The translations under genes were made by a program, and so were the position numbers. The notes beneath the pieces were generated by a model. That model did not search any database. It was given only the letters and a program-made list of their open reading frames with translations, and was not told the DNA's origin. DNA of 64,000 nucleotides from Thermoactinomyces daqus (GTDB taxonomy: Bacteria; Bacillota; Bacilli; Thermoactinomycetales; Thermoactinomycetaceae): positions 124,001-188,000 of the forward strand of contig NZ_JPST01000014.1 in NCBI RefSeq assembly GCF_000763315.1, given 5' to 3'. How positions within the stretch are numbered: position 1 is the first letter of the stretch; each line of letters starts with the position of its first letter. This document shows positions 17,232-26,820 of this stretch, piece by piece.

Positions 17232-18524
17232 CTATTGCTTCAGCTTTTCCTTATCTGCTTCCAGTCCGGCGCGACGGTCTTCCCTGGACAACTGTTTCGG
17301 TTCAAGATTGATCCGCTGATCGCTCATCAATGCGGCAATCCCTGTCTGGCTGCCGGCTGCCTGACAGTACTCGCAATGCTCGGGATCATGCGGCTTGTAT
17401 TGGCTCGGTTCCGGATAGCTGGTAATCACTCCTTCAAAGTTGCGCAAAACGGTTTTGGACGGGCTTTGCGAAATGAGATAGTTGGGGCTGAGCGGAATTT
17501 TCCCTCCTCCGCCGGGAGCATCGACGACAAAGGTCGGAACGGCATAGCCGGAAGTGTGACCGCGCAGATATTCGATAATCTCCAACCCTTTCGACACCGG
17601 TGTGCGGAAATGGCCGATTCCTTCTGACAAATCGCACTGGTAGATATAATAGGGGCGAACACGCACTTTCACCAGTTCATGCATCAGCTTTTTCATCACA
17701 TGGGGACAATCATTGATGCCGGCCAGAATGACTGATTGATTTCCCAGCGGAACTCCGGCGTCAGCCAGCATCTCGCAGGCGCGTCTGGCCTCCGGAGTCA
17801 ATTCCTTGGGATGGTTGAAATGGGTGTTGAGCCAGACGGGATGATATTTTCGCAAAATGTTGCACAGGTTTTCCGTAATCCGCTGGGGAAAGACCACCGG
17901 CGCCCTTGTTCCGATACGGATGATTTCCACATGGGGGATGGCCCGCAGGTTGCTGAGCAAATATTCGAGAATCCGGTCATTGACCAGGAGGCCGTCCCCG
18001 CCGGAGAGAAGCACATCCCTGACCGTCGGGGTGTTGCGGATATACTCTATACAGGCGTCCATCTGCTTCTTCGGGACACCCATCCCGATTTGCCCGGAGA
18101 AGCGGCGGCGTGTACAATAGCGACAGTACATCGAACATTGGTTGGTGATCAGAAACAGCACCCGGTCCGGATAGCGATGGGTCAGCCCCTTGACCGGGGA
18201 GTCCGTATCCTCCAACAGCGGATCTTCCATATCGTATCGAGTGCGAATCAGCTCGGAAGAGACGGGAACCGATTGCATGCGAATGGGATCCTTCGGGTCA
18301 TCCGGATCCATGAGCAGCGCGTAGTACGGCGTGATGTTGAGCGGAATCGTCTGTTTGCTTATTCCGACACCTTCAATCTCTTCCGGGGTCAAATTGATCA
18401 CCTTGCTCAGGTCATCCAGCGTGCGGATCGTGTGCGTCAATTGCCAGAGCCAGTCATTCCACTGCTCCTCCGTGACATCTTTCCACAGCTCAATCTCTTT
18501 CCAATCGCGTTTCACTTTGATCAA
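17232..18524 (-). CDS. kamA: L-lysine 2,3-aminomutase
   Basis: A 430-residue radical-SAM, PLP-dependent enzyme converting L-lysine to L-beta-lysine. The radical SAM cysteines CSMYCRYC are near residue 130. The SAM-binding LSGGDGLL and the PLP-lysine region PGGGGKIPLSPNYL are present. The C-terminus has an EHCEYC zinc-type motif. Start choice is open: TTG 18524, or GTG 18515 behind a GGGGG-rich site. Gene order kdd-kamA-kamB-kamC-kamD-kamE places it second in a six-gene operon. Confidence 0.95.
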   Translation of the reverse strand: MIKVKRDWKEIELWKDVTEEQWNDWLWQLTHTIRTLDDLSKVINLTPEEIEGVGISKQTIPLNITPYYALLMDPDDPKDPIRMQSVPVSSELIRTRYDMEDPLLEDTDSPVKGLTHRYPDRVLFLITNQCSMYCRYCTRRRFSGQIGMGVPKKQMDACIEYIRNTPTVRDVLLSGGDGLLVNDRILEYLLSNLRAIPHVEIIRIGTRAPVVFPQRITENLCNILRKYHPVWLNTHFNHPKELTPEARRACEMLADAGVPLGNQSVILAGINDCPHVMKKLMHELVKVRVRPYYIYQCDLSEGIGHFRTPVSKGLEIIEYLRGHTSGYAVPTFVVDAPGGGGKIPLSPNYLISQSPSKTVLRNFEGVITSYPEPSQYKPHDPEHCEYCQAAGSQTGIAALMSDQRINLEPKQLSREDRRAGLEADKEKLKQ

Positions 18525-18547
18525 ATCCCCCTTCTCTGATGATCCCG

Positions 18548-19603
18548 TCAGCAGCTTCCATACCTTTTCCGGAACAATTCAAGGAGCGGCGGGCACTCCC
18601 GAAGCGTTTGCAATGTCAACTTCGCATGTCCCGGAGCATAACCATTCCCGATCATCATCTGCACATCTTTGCCGATTCCTTCCGCTCCCAGCGCGGCAGT
18701 CGTAAAGCGGACAGCCATACTGAAGAAATAAATCGTTCCCCCGTCCCGTGTCGCCAGAATCGACGGCAGTTCCGTTCCGGGCACATTGACACAATTGAGC
18801 GTAAGGTCGGCCATTTCCCCAGCCGTTGCACCAGACACGGCCTCATAGACGGCGAGCGGATCAGTGGCATCCACCTCCAGCACCTGATGCGCCAATCCCA
18901 GCTGCCTGATTTCGGCGCAAGCTTCCGCCCGGGATTCCAATGCGATCACTTGCCCGTTTGTCCCCGCCTTTTTCCACGCCTGACAGAGGCTCAGCAACCC
19001 CGACTTCCCGCCTGCTCCCATCACCACAATCCGCTCCCGCCCCCGGATGAGTCGAGCTGTCTGCGCCGGAGCACCGGCAACATCCAAAGCCGCCAGGGCC
19101 ACCGCTTCCGGGAGATCATCCGGCAGGATGGCAAAAGGACCGCTAGCAAAAAGAACCGCTTTGCCTTTCACATCGACTTGACCCGTCTCCAGATGAACCC
19201 GGTTAATCTGTTCAAGTTTGAGCGGTGTTAAGGTCAGGGAGACCAACGTCGCGATCTTCATCCCCGGCCGTACATGGCGATGCGGATAACGCGGCCCTGT
19301 TTTTTCCACTGTACCGATCAACATGCCGCCCGATCCGGTGACTGGATTTTGCATCTTTCCCCTTTCAGCCACAATCTCCAATATGCACTGTTTTATCTTG
19401 TTCACATCGTCGCGGCACTCTTCCCGCATCTGCATGAACGATGCGGAATCAATATTTAATCGTTCCACGGCGATCAGGAGCTCATTGTCATAAAGATCAC
19501 TTTCGGCATCCAGTTTCCAGGCTGGTTGCGGCAAAACCCGCTCAGGCGCCAACACGCGGTGCAGTCCGTAAGGATGTCCTGTTTGACCGTCCAAAACCCC
19601 CAT
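18548..19603 (-). CDS. kdd: L-erythro-3,5-diaminohexanoate dehydrogenase
   Basis: A medium-chain-dehydrogenase-like enzyme of about 350 residues that oxidatively deaminates 3,5-diaminohexanoate to 5-amino-3-oxohexanoate. The nucleotide-binding segment IVVMGAGGKSGLLSLCQAW lies mid-protein. The frame opens at 19627, but a sigma-54 promoter at 19634-19649 would put the transcript start at about 19622-19624, so an ATG at 19627 cannot be used. ATG 19603 or TTG 19594, both just after GGGAGGGGG, are the realistic starts. First gene of the lysine operon. Confidence 0.88.
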   Translation of the reverse strand: MGVLDGQTGHPYGLHRVLAPERVLPQPAWKLDAESDLYDNELLIAVERLNIDSASFMQMREECRDDVNKIKQCILEIVAERGKMQNPVTGSGGMLIGTVEKTGPRYPHRHVRPGMKIATLVSLTLTPLKLEQINRVHLETGQVDVKGKAVLFASGPFAILPDDLPEAVALAALDVAGAPAQTARLIRGRERIVVMGAGGKSGLLSLCQAWKKAGTNGQVIALESRAEACAEIRQLGLAHQVLEVDATDPLAVYEAVSGATAGEMADLTLNCVNVPGTELPSILATRDGGTIYFFSMAVRFTTAALGAEGIGKDVQMMIGNGYAPGHAKLTLQTLRECPPLLELFRKRYGSC

Positions 19604-19633
19604 CCCCCTCCCGATGGATTCATTCACTATTCA

Positions 19634-19649
19634 TGCAATAACCATGCCA
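19634..19649 (-). promoter_or_regulatory. Sigma-54 (-24/-12) promoter of the lysine degradation operon
   Basis: On the minus strand the sequence reads TGGCATGGTTATTGCA, a near-perfect match to the sigma-54 consensus TGGCAC-N5-TTGCA with GG and GC correctly spaced. It sits directly upstream of kdd, and the gene before it on the same strand encodes a sigma-54 activator. Confidence 0.85.
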
Positions 19650-19692
19650 ATAACCAAATCCTGTTTCCGGCGGCCGTTCAGCGCACAAACAG

Positions 19693-19717
19693 AAAAAAAG
19701 TGCCCGGAATCGGGCAC
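19693..19717 (-). terminator. Terminator of the sigma-54 activator gene
   Basis: A perfect hairpin, GTGCCCG-N4-CGGGCAC (19700-19717), is followed on the minus strand by seven T (19693-19699). It isolates the regulator transcript from the sigma-54 promoter of the lysine operon. Confidence 0.9.
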
Positions 19718-19889
19718 ACCAAGAATATGGCATTTGCATGAGTGAAGAGGCACCAAGCAACAAATCTTCCGTCCGGGCGCTTGCCGCCTTGCAGGAAAGG
19801 AAACGCGGCCAATCTGTACCACCCCCCCCGAAGATTGAAATTCCATCCATTCACATTCAAGAAAATCGGGGGAAATCTCCGAACCGACA

Positions 19890-21293
19890 TCAACCTTCGC
19901 GCTTTTTCAGTTTATATTGCAGGGTTTGCCTCGGAATTCCCAGCAGTTTGGCCGCTTTTAACACATTGCCTCCGGATTCTTCAAGCGCCAGGCAAATCAG
20001 CTTTTGTTCCAATTCGCCGAGCACTTCCCGCAAACTCTTGCCGTCAAGGCCTGGGAGCGGAAGCATCTCCTTTTTCTGTTTTTTCTGCATATGCGGGGGG
20101 AGGTGCTCCAGTTTCACTGCCTTCCCTTCTGCCAGATTTAGCGCGCCTTCCAGCGTGTGTTCCAATTCCCTGACATTCCCCGGCCAGTCATAGTGGAAAA
20201 AAGCTTCCATCACCTCATCAGCAATTTCCTCAACCGTTGTCGGCAATTGTCCTTTTAATTTTCTGAAAAAATAGTGCGTCAGGCATTCAATATCTTCTTT
20301 TCGTTCCCTGAGAGGAGGCAAATAGAGACCGACGACGTGGATCCGATGAAAGAGGTCGCGCCGCAAGCGCCCCTTTTCAATACTCTCCAGCGGGTCTTCA
20401 TTGGTCGCGACGATGATGCGCACATCAACGGAATGAAACCGGGTTCCTCCCACCCTTCGCACTCCGCCGTCCTCCAGCACGCGCAGCAATTTTGCCTGCA
20501 AATCAATCGGCATCGCATGGATCTCATCCAAAAACAGGGTTCCCCCGTCTGCCAATTCAAACAAGCCCGGCCGGTCCTCAGCGCCGGTAAAAGCCCCTTT
20601 GGCCGTGCCGAACAAAATCCCTTCCAGCAGAGTGGACGGAATGGCGGCACAGTTTTGGGCAATAAAGGGGCGTCCCATTCTCGGCGAGTCACGGTGGATC
20701 GATTGTACAAACAGCTCTTTGCCCGTTCCCGTCTCCCCCACTACCAAAACAGGGGAATCCGTTCTGGCCGCCCGCTTTGCTTTTTCAATCTCCCTCAACA
20801 TGAGTGAGTTTTGCGTCACGATCTGCTCAAAACAGTAGTACGCGCTCTCCTTCTGCGCCTTCCTGCTCCGTGGCTCGCGAATTCTTTCCTGCAGCTGAAG
20901 AACTTGCTCCGCCAGCTCTTTGATCTGGGTGATATCCTTGGAAATCTCAGCAGCTCCGACGATCTTTCCTTCAGAGCGAAGCGGAATGGTCCGGTTGATT
21001 GTGCTAATCTGTTTCCCTTTGCGATTCATATACGTCTGGTGCTGCTCGGCGATCGGTTCACCCGTTTTCAGGACTTTCAACAGTGTGCTCGTCTTTTTCG
21101 TCAGTGAAGGAAACGCATCCAATACATGCATCCCCATCACCTCTTTGATGGACAGTCCGTCCAACCGGGAGGCAACCCGATTGTAAAATACCGTGATTCC
21201 ATCTGCATTGACGATATGGATTCCTTCATCCAGGCACTCCAAAAATTCATAGACGATTTCCCGGGTAAGATCAGGTTCATTCCTCATGGGCAT
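19890..21293 (-). CDS. PAS-containing sigma-54-dependent transcriptional activator (RocR-like)
   Basis: A 467-residue enhancer-binding protein. A PAS domain at residues 15-130 (VNADGITVFYNRVASRLDG; later ISKDITQIKELAEQ) is followed by a coiled linker. The AAA+ domain has Walker A GETGTGKE, the sigma-54 contact loop GAFTGA, Walker B GGTLFLDEIHAMP and the arginine-finger region. The C-terminus is a Fis-type helix-turn-helix (GGNVLKAAKLLGIPRQTLQYKL). The start ATG 21293 follows GAGGTG; an in-frame GTG exists at 21302. It lies just upstream of the lysine operon, which has a -24/-12 promoter, so lysine or a pathway intermediate sensed by the PAS domain is the likely inducer (inference). Confidence 0.92.
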   Translation of the reverse strand: MPMRNEPDLTREIVYEFLECLDEGIHIVNADGITVFYNRVASRLDGLSIKEVMGMHVLDAFPSLTKKTSTLLKVLKTGEPIAEQHQTYMNRKGKQISTINRTIPLRSEGKIVGAAEISKDITQIKELAEQVLQLQERIREPRSRKAQKESAYYCFEQIVTQNSLMLREIEKAKRAARTDSPVLVVGETGTGKELFVQSIHRDSPRMGRPFIAQNCAAIPSTLLEGILFGTAKGAFTGAEDRPGLFELADGGTLFLDEIHAMPIDLQAKLLRVLEDGGVRRVGGTRFHSVDVRIIVATNEDPLESIEKGRLRRDLFHRIHVVGLYLPPLRERKEDIECLTHYFFRKLKGQLPTTVEEIADEVMEAFFHYDWPGNVRELEHTLEGALNLAEGKAVKLEHLPPHMQKKQKKEMLPLPGLDGKSLREVLGELEQKLICLALEESGGNVLKAAKLLGIPRQTLQYKLKKREG

Positions 21294-21404
21294 CCATTTC
21301 ACCTCGATCCGCGAGCTGCCAAAAAGTGATCAAATATGCCGAAATTTCGTCATTTTTATTATTGTATCGATTATCAGTCTCGTCTGTCCAGAAACGGGCA
21401 AAAA

Positions 21405-21430
21405 CAAAAAAGAGCCGCTTGATGCGACTC
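21405..21430 (-). terminator. Terminator of the Ser/Thr kinase gene
   Basis: The minus strand reads GAGTCGC-ATCAA-GCGGCTC followed by six T, 14 bases after the kinase stop codon. It makes the kinase gene a separate transcription unit from the downstream activator. Confidence 0.85.
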
Positions 21431-21443
21431 CTTGTATATCTTT

Positions 21444-22904
21444 TCACAAAGCGCTCGACCTGTCTCTTTTTTCCTCGACCGACTTGGGAAGCGGCCCCCA
21501 CATCTGCAACAGATTGTCGGTGGCATAAATCTTTCTCCCGTTTTCTCCCAGCCGGTAAAACATGATCTTGGCAATTCCCCAATCCGGCAGGTGTTGCTCA
21601 GGGATTGTTACAGTTACCGTTTTGGTCGTGTAACGTTGGTCTGGTTTATGTTTGATGTGAACGGAAATGCCCTGATCAACTCTTTGGGAACTGTAACTGT
21701 CGACGACGAAAAGGTCATAGTAAAAAGTGTCTTCCGGAAAATCGCCCACTTTCAGCGTCACTTTGTAATTCCCGTTGCTTCCTGATACCCGGATATCGCG
21801 AAAAGCCTCATTTTCCTCTCTGCTCTCTTTGGGCAGCTCCTTCCACCATTTATGGTCTCCATGCTCTTTCGGAATTTGCTTGCCCTGCTGCACGGCTTGT
21901 ACGGGACTGCCGTTCGTCGGCTGATCACTCTCCAGATATCCTGCGCCAAATGCCTGGTAACCGAGAAACAGCAGGAGCACCCCGGATACCGCCGCGACGC
22001 CCCTGAGCCAATATTTCCTTCCCCGATGGGGCGGCTGCTTTATTTCCTGGGAAACCTGGGAAACGTAATCATGTTGCGGAGGATTAAATATCATGACGGC
22101 CTGCTGCAGCGCCTGTTTCATTTCCTGAGCTGTTTGATAGCGTTTTAACGGATCTTTCTCCAGTGCCTTCATTATCACCTGGCACAACTCTTCCGGAATT
22201 CGCGGATTAAGCTCCCGCGGATCAGGCACAGGGTCATGAATATGTTTGAGTGCAACGGAAATGGAACTTTCTCCGTCAAAAGGAACTGAGCCAGTCAGCA
22301 TCTCATAAATCACAATCCCCAGCGAATAGAGATCGGAAGAAAAGTGGATCTCCCCGCCGGAAGCCTGCTCCGGAGAGAAATAATGCGCCGAGCCCATCAC
22401 GTATCCTTTTTGCGTGATGGTGGAAGCGCGCGGAGTATAGGAAATTCCAAAGTCCGTCACCTTGTACAGCTCATCCGGGGAAACAAGAATATTATGCGGC
22501 TTGATATCACGATGAATAATTCCGTTTTTGTGTGCATGCGCCAAAGCATCACAGATTTGGGATGCGATCATCACCGTTTTTTCCGGTGTAAGCGTTCCTT
22601 CCTTTCGAATCACTTCTATGAGGGACGGCCCTTCTACACATTCCATCACCATGTAAAAGATGTCCCCTTCACGTCCGACATCATAAATACTTACTACATT
22701 AGCATGGGATAAACTGCCTGCAGCCTTGGCTTCACGAATGAACCGTCGCACAAAGTCGGGATCGTGCCCCAACGAGTCGTTCATCACTTTTACTGCCACA
22801 AACCGATCCAGAAGCAGATCTTTTGCCTTGTAGACTACAGCCATTCCTCCTCCACCCAACAGGTGAAGGATCTCGTATCTCCCTGCCAGCCTCATTCCTT
22901 CCAT
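21444..22904 (-). CDS. Membrane Ser/Thr protein kinase without PASTA repeats
   Basis: A 486-residue Hanks-type kinase. The cytoplasmic kinase domain (about residues 8-265) has GGGGMAVVY, the VAVKVM lysine, catalytic loop HRDIKPHN near 133, DFG and FSPEQASG in place of APE. A single membrane segment (GVAAVSGVLLLFLGYQAF) lies near 300-318, and about 165 outside residues follow. Usual PrkC-type kinases have PASTA repeats that bind peptidoglycan; none are seen here. The outer part instead reads as one beta-rich domain (GNYKVTLKVGDFPEDTFYYDLFVV). No phosphatase gene is adjacent. The ATG is at 22904 with AAGGAG. Confidence 0.9.
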   Translation of the reverse strand: MEGMRLAGRYEILHLLGGGGMAVVYKAKDLLLDRFVAVKVMNDSLGHDPDFVRRFIREAKAAGSLSHANVVSIYDVGREGDIFYMVMECVEGPSLIEVIRKEGTLTPEKTVMIASQICDALAHAHKNGIIHRDIKPHNILVSPDELYKVTDFGISYTPRASTITQKGYVMGSAHYFSPEQASGGEIHFSSDLYSLGIVIYEMLTGSVPFDGESSISVALKHIHDPVPDPRELNPRIPEELCQVIMKALEKDPLKRYQTAQEMKQALQQAVMIFNPPQHDYVSQVSQEIKQPPHRGRKYWLRGVAAVSGVLLLFLGYQAFGAGYLESDQPTNGSPVQAVQQGKQIPKEHGDHKWWKELPKESREENEAFRDIRVSGSNGNYKVTLKVGDFPEDTFYYDLFVVDSYSSQRVDQGISVHIKHKPDQRYTTKTVTVTIPEQHLPDWGIAKIMFYRLGENGRKIYATDNLLQMWGPLPKSVEEKRDRSSAL

Positions 22905-23569
22905 TTAACCATATCTCCTTGATTCATTGTTATCCTTCACACGCCAGTTCAGCGCAAATTGCTCTCAATCTGATTCAGACAAACGATGATCCACCGTACG
23001 TCTTTTTCTTTATATGGTGGATTTTGGGAAGAAAAATATTTCCCGGTACTCCTATTATCTGCTGAGTTCAGGCAACTGGATGTTACGTTTTTTTAAACAT
23101 TTCACGCAAATAGCATTCCTTTTCATGGAATTTTCATAAATTATCACTGCTCATGATTTACGGCACAAACCGGCAGAAAAATCCGAGAAAACACAGCGGA
23201 AAATCGGGTATCTGTGCCCTTGATCGAATGCGGGAAGAACAGAATGCTGCCCCGCTGTCCCCCGCCCGCGCTGCCACATTCACGGAAAGGGATTGCGCCG
23301 CAGACGAAGGCCGTTTCCCCCGATGGCGCTTTAAAACCACCCCGGGAATAAAACACCTTTACTGGATAAATGCATTTCTATTTACTTTATTCGCAAGTCA
23401 TCTTAATTTTAACGCTCGATATAAAAAAACAGCCGGTTTTTCACCGGCTGATTCTGCACTGATTAAACGTTGACCCGTCGGAACTCAGGATCCCGGAAAA
23501 GGGGACACAGAGGAAATTTTGGCATTCCGCACTTTTGCCGCCTTGCCGGAACCAAATGCCGGCAATTCC
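22905..23569. other. Intergenic region, no gene supported
   Basis: 665 bases between the kinase start and the argS stop. The part near 22905-23100 should hold the kinase promoter; no clear -35/-10 pair stands out. The argS terminator lies at 23423-23450. Open frames of about 70 codons near 23150-23470 have no ribosome site and no protein-like composition, so I see nothing further. Confidence 0.5.
23423..23450 (-). terminator. Terminator of the ywiB-argS transcript
   Basis: Minus strand: CAGCCGGT-GAAAA-ACCGGCTG (23430-23450) followed by seven T (23423-23429). It lies about 120 bases after the argS stop codon. Confidence 0.85.
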
Positions 23570-25240
23570 TTACATACGATCCGGCGCGCTGACCCCGATC
23601 AATTTCAATCCGTTGACAATCACTTGACGAATGCCGCTGAGCAATGCCAGGCGCGCTTCCGATTTTTCCACATCATCAGTGATCACGCGGTGAGCATTGT
23701 AATAACTGTGGAATTGTGTTGCCAGATCGTAGAGATAACGAACAACCCGGTGTGGTGCCAACTGCTTGGCCGCCGTGGCGATCTCACTGCCAAACTCGCC
23801 AAGCTTCTGCAACAAATCCAATTCCTGTTCCAGTTCCAACCGGGACAGGTGCTCCTGATCCCACTTCGCCGACAACCCTCTCTCCTCAGCCTGACGGAAG
23901 ACACTGGCGATCCGCGCATGGGCATACTGCACATAGTAGACCGGGTTTTCATTGGACTTGGAAACAGCCAGATCTATATCAAAATCAAGATGGGAATCCG
24001 GGCTTCTCATCACAAAGAAGTAGCGGGCTGCATCCACTCCAACCTCGCTCATCAACTCTTCCAGCGTGACCGCTTTTCCGGTCCGCTTGGACATTTTCAC
24101 CAGTTCGCCGCCCTGGTACAGCTTCACCATCTGGATGATAACCACATCCAACCGGTCCCGGTCATTCCCCAGAGCCTGCAATGCCGCTTTCATCCGGGCG
24201 ATGTAGCCGTGATGGTCGGCTCCCCAGACGTTGATCATCCGGTTGAAACCCCGTTCCAGCTTATTGCGGTGATAAGCGATATCCGGCGTCAAATAAGTAT
24301 AGGAACCGTCCGACTTGACCAGAACGCGATCCTTGTCGTCTCCGAAAGCGGTGGAGCGCAGCCAGAGGGCCCCGTCCTGTTCGTAGGTATAACCTTTTTC
24401 CTTCAGCTCCGTCAATGTTTTCTCAATGGCTCCGGACTGATACAGGGACTGTTCGCTGAACCATACATCAAATTCGACCCGGTAATCACGCAAATCATCC
24501 TTGATCTTCTCAAGCAGCTTCTTTTTCCCGTATTCCTTGAGGAACTGAAGCCGCTCTTCCCGATCCATCCCGAGCAAACGCTCTCCCTCTTGTTGGATCA
24601 GCTCCTCGGCGATCGCAATCATTTCCTCGCCGCGATAACCGTCCTCAGGGAACTCGATCTCTTTTCCCAAGCCTTCAAAATAACGGGCTTCAATGGACTG
24701 GGCCATCATGTTCATCTGATTGCCGGCGTCGTTGATGTAATATTCGCGCGTCACCTCATACCCGGCGGCCTCGAGAATGTTGGACAGGGCATCGCCGACG
24801 GCCGACCCGCGGGCATGTCCGAGATGGAGCTTTCCTGTGGGGTTGGCACTGCAAAACTCCACGTTGACCTTCTCACCCTGACCGCTGTCCGAGCGTCCGT
24901 ATGCATCTCCGGACCGTTTGATTTCCACAAGCACATCGGTCAGGAAGGAACGATCCAAAAAGAAATTGATAAAACCGGGCCCGGCAATTTGAATGTCGCG
25001 AACGCCCACTTGTTCGCGGTCAATCCCGGCAACGATCTTTTGCGCGATCTCTCTGGGGTTTTTGCGGGCAATCCTCGTCAGTTGCATGGCAATGTTGGTA
25101 GCCCAGTCGCCATGTTCCTTTTCCCGCGGCACTTCCAGCACGATCTCCGGAATGTCCGTTTCCTTTACCAAATCGGCGGCGATGACCGCCCGCTCGATTT
25201 CCTGTTTCAACTCCTCTTTCTTTCTCTCAAGCGGATTCAT
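23570..25240 (-). CDS. argS: Arginyl-tRNA synthetase
   Basis: A 556-residue class I aminoacyl-tRNA synthetase that charges tRNA-Arg. It has an N-terminal additional domain, the HIGH-type motif [22 protein letters not shown] near residue 125, [15 protein letters not shown], a KMSKRTG signature near 375, and a C-terminal anticodon-binding DALR-type domain. ATG 25240 follows GGAGGCTGGGAA and overlaps the ywiB stop. The ywiB-argS order and nearby speE, speB, PBP and ywhD match B. subtilis. Confidence 0.96.
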   Translation of the reverse strand: MNPLERKKEELKQEIERAVIAADLVKETDIPEIVLEVPREKEHGDWATNIAMQLTRIARKNPREIAQKIVAGIDREQVGVRDIQIAGPGFINFFLDRSFLTDVLVEIKRSGDAYGRSDSGQGEKVNVEFCSANPTGKLHLGHARGSAVGDALSNILEAAGYEVTREYYINDAGNQMNMMAQSIEARYFEGLGKEIEFPEDGYRGEEMIAIAEELIQQEGERLLGMDREERLQFLKEYGKKKLLEKIKDDLRDYRVEFDVWFSEQSLYQSGAIEKTLTELKEKGYTYEQDGALWLRSTAFGDDKDRVLVKSDGSYTYLTPDIAYHRNKLERGFNRMINVWGADHHGYIARMKAALQALGNDRDRLDVVIIQMVKLYQGGELVKMSKRTGKAVTLEELMSEVGVDAARYFFVMRSPDSHLDFDIDLAVSKSNENPVYYVQYAHARIASVFRQAEERGLSAKWDQEHLSRLELEQELDLLQKLGEFGSEIATAAKQLAPHRVVRYLYDLATQFHSYYNAHRVITDDVEKSEARLALLSGIRQVIVNGLKLIGVSAPDRM

Positions 25241-25659
25241 TTCCCAGCCTCCATCCACTTCAAACTTAATTGGTATTGGCCCAGATCCTGGCTCCCCATA
25301 TGAAGCAAAAAGGTGAAGCGAATCCGGCCTTCCTTTCCGGACCAGTCACGCTCATACACCAATGTGGTCACTTCCATCTCCGTCTTACCCGCCGGAGTAT
25401 GAACCACGCTCTCCATGGTTTTCCCAGGGGCATAGGTCTGCCTGTACGAAACAGGTCCTTGGCGCGCGATCGTGATTTTCTCCGGGAATGAACGAACCGA
25501 TGTCCGCACTTCATCAGGCTTTCCTTCATTTTCGGTATAACGGAGAATCCATTCCTCTTCCTTCATTTGAAAACGGCCGTCCAATTCCTGCTCGATGACT
25601 TCCTTCTCTTCTCCCGGCTGTTCAATGGTCGACTCGATGAAAATCTTTACTGGAATCAA
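25237..25659 (-). CDS. ywiB: DUF1934 (YwiB family) beta-barrel protein
   Basis: About 140 residues, entirely beta-strand-like. The family (DUF1934, calycin-like barrel) has no known reaction. It overlaps argS (ATGA), as in B. subtilis, which is the main support. There is no ATG. TTG 25659 sits behind AAGGGGCGG, and an earlier TTG at 25677 has no ribosome site before it, so the later one is preferred. Confidence 0.8.
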   Translation of the reverse strand: MIPVKIFIESTIEQPGEEKEVIEQELDGRFQMKEEEWILRYTENEGKPDEVRTSVRSFPEKITIARQGPVSYRQTYAPGKTMESVVHTPAGKTEMEVTTLVYERDWSGKEGRIRFTFLLHMGSQDLGQYQLSLKWMEAGK

Positions 25660-25766
25660 ACCGTCCGCCCCTTTCAACCTAATAAATGTATCTTAACACT
25701 GGTTTTTATGCTTTGCCAATAAAGCTGACCCGTTCTTCCTCCAATATTTTGAAAATCATCCGTCAG

Positions 25767-25799
25767 AAAAAAGCTTCCCTCCGCAGATCGGGAGGGAAG
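25767..25799 (-). terminator. Terminator of the speE-speB operon
   Basis: CTTCCCTCC (25774-25782) pairs with GGAGGGAAG (25791-25799). On the minus strand six T follow. It lies between speB and ywiB. Confidence 0.85.
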
Positions 25800-25946
25800 A
25801 ATGAGGTTTCTTCAGCTTGCTGACAAAGACCTGAAGAGTCATCCGTCGGGTCTCGGCGCCCGGCCTCATGCTTGGCAAAGGCCGCTGCATAAAGCATTCA
25901 ACCCTTTTCGCTCCAGTTTGTCAACAGCCTCAGAATGGGCAGGGAT

Positions 25947-26819
25947 TTATTTCACAAAGCCGAGCAACATTTCGCGAATGAGTTTGGCAGCCAAAACCGG
26001 GGTCTGCTCACTGTGATCATAAGCCGGCGCCACTTCCACCAAATCTGCACCGACCACTTTCACGCCGGATCTGGCGATCAGGTGGATGGCTTCCAGCATT
26101 TCTTTGCTCGTAATCCCGCCAGGCTCGGGCGTTCCGGTTCCCGGAGCATGGGCCGGGTCGACGGCGTCGATATCAATCGTCACATAAACCGGACGTCCTT
26201 TCAGTTCCGGCAGGCATCTCTTCAAAGGCTCCACCACGTCAAATGGATGAAAATGAATATTCGCCTCTTTGGCGAACAGCACCTCCTCCTTGGTCATCGA
26301 GCGAATCCCGAATTGATATAAATTGGGACCCCCGATCAATTCGGCGATTTTACGAAGCGGGGTGGCGTGAGAGAGCGGCTCTCCTTCATAATCCGTGCGC
26401 AAATCAGCATGTGCGTCAATATGGATGACAGCCAGGTCAGGATAATCCTTGAAAACTTCCCGCACAACAGGCCAGGTGACCAGATGCTCGCCCCCCAAGC
26501 CGATCGTCATTTTCCGCAAATCGAGCACCTTGCGCACAAAATCGGCAATCTGCTGCAAGCTCCTTTCGGGATTGCCAAAGGCCAGCGGGATATCCCCTGC
26601 ATCATAAAAGGTGATTTCCGAAAGCTCCCGTTCCAGGTAGTGGCTGTATTCCTCGTGCACCAGGGAAGCCTCGCGGATGCGTGCCGGACCGAACCTGGAA
26701 CCGGGGCGGAAGCTGACCGTCCAATCCATCGGCATCCCGTAAATGATCGCTTGAGCAGCCTCAAGGTCCGTACTTGCCCCGATGAACACATTTCCCGAGT
26801 ATTTCTCTTCAAAGCGCAT
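25947..26819 (-). CDS. speB: Agmatinase
   Basis: A 290-residue ureohydrolase that converts agmatine to putrescine and urea. The manganese ligands are seen in GGEHLVTWP, IHIDAHADLR and DIDAVDPAHAPGTGTPEPGG. It is one base downstream of speE and preceded by GAGGTG. SpeB supplies putrescine and SpeE adds an aminopropyl group; arginine decarboxylase and SAM decarboxylase are not in the window. Confidence 0.95.
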   Translation of the reverse strand: MRFEEKYSGNVFIGASTDLEAAQAIIYGMPMDWTVSFRPGSRFGPARIREASLVHEEYSHYLERELSEITFYDAGDIPLAFGNPERSLQQIADFVRKVLDLRKMTIGLGGEHLVTWPVVREVFKDYPDLAVIHIDAHADLRTDYEGEPLSHATPLRKIAELIGGPNLYQFGIRSMTKEEVLFAKEANIHFHPFDVVEPLKRCLPELKGRPVYVTIDIDAVDPAHAPGTGTPEPGGITSKEMLEAIHLIARSGVKVVGADLVEVAPAYDHSEQTPVLAAKLIREMLLGFVK

Positions 26820-26820
26820 C

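Noticed and set aside
19728-19740. TGGCATTTGCA on the plus strand resembling a sigma-54 promoter
   Set aside because: The spacing between GG and GC is too short, and no plus-strand gene follows.
21277-21582. Minus-strand open frame of about 100 codons overlapping the 3' end of the Ser/Thr kinase gene and its terminator
   Set aside because: It spans the kinase terminator and the activator's ribosome site and is in the wrong frame for both genes; there is no independent evidence.
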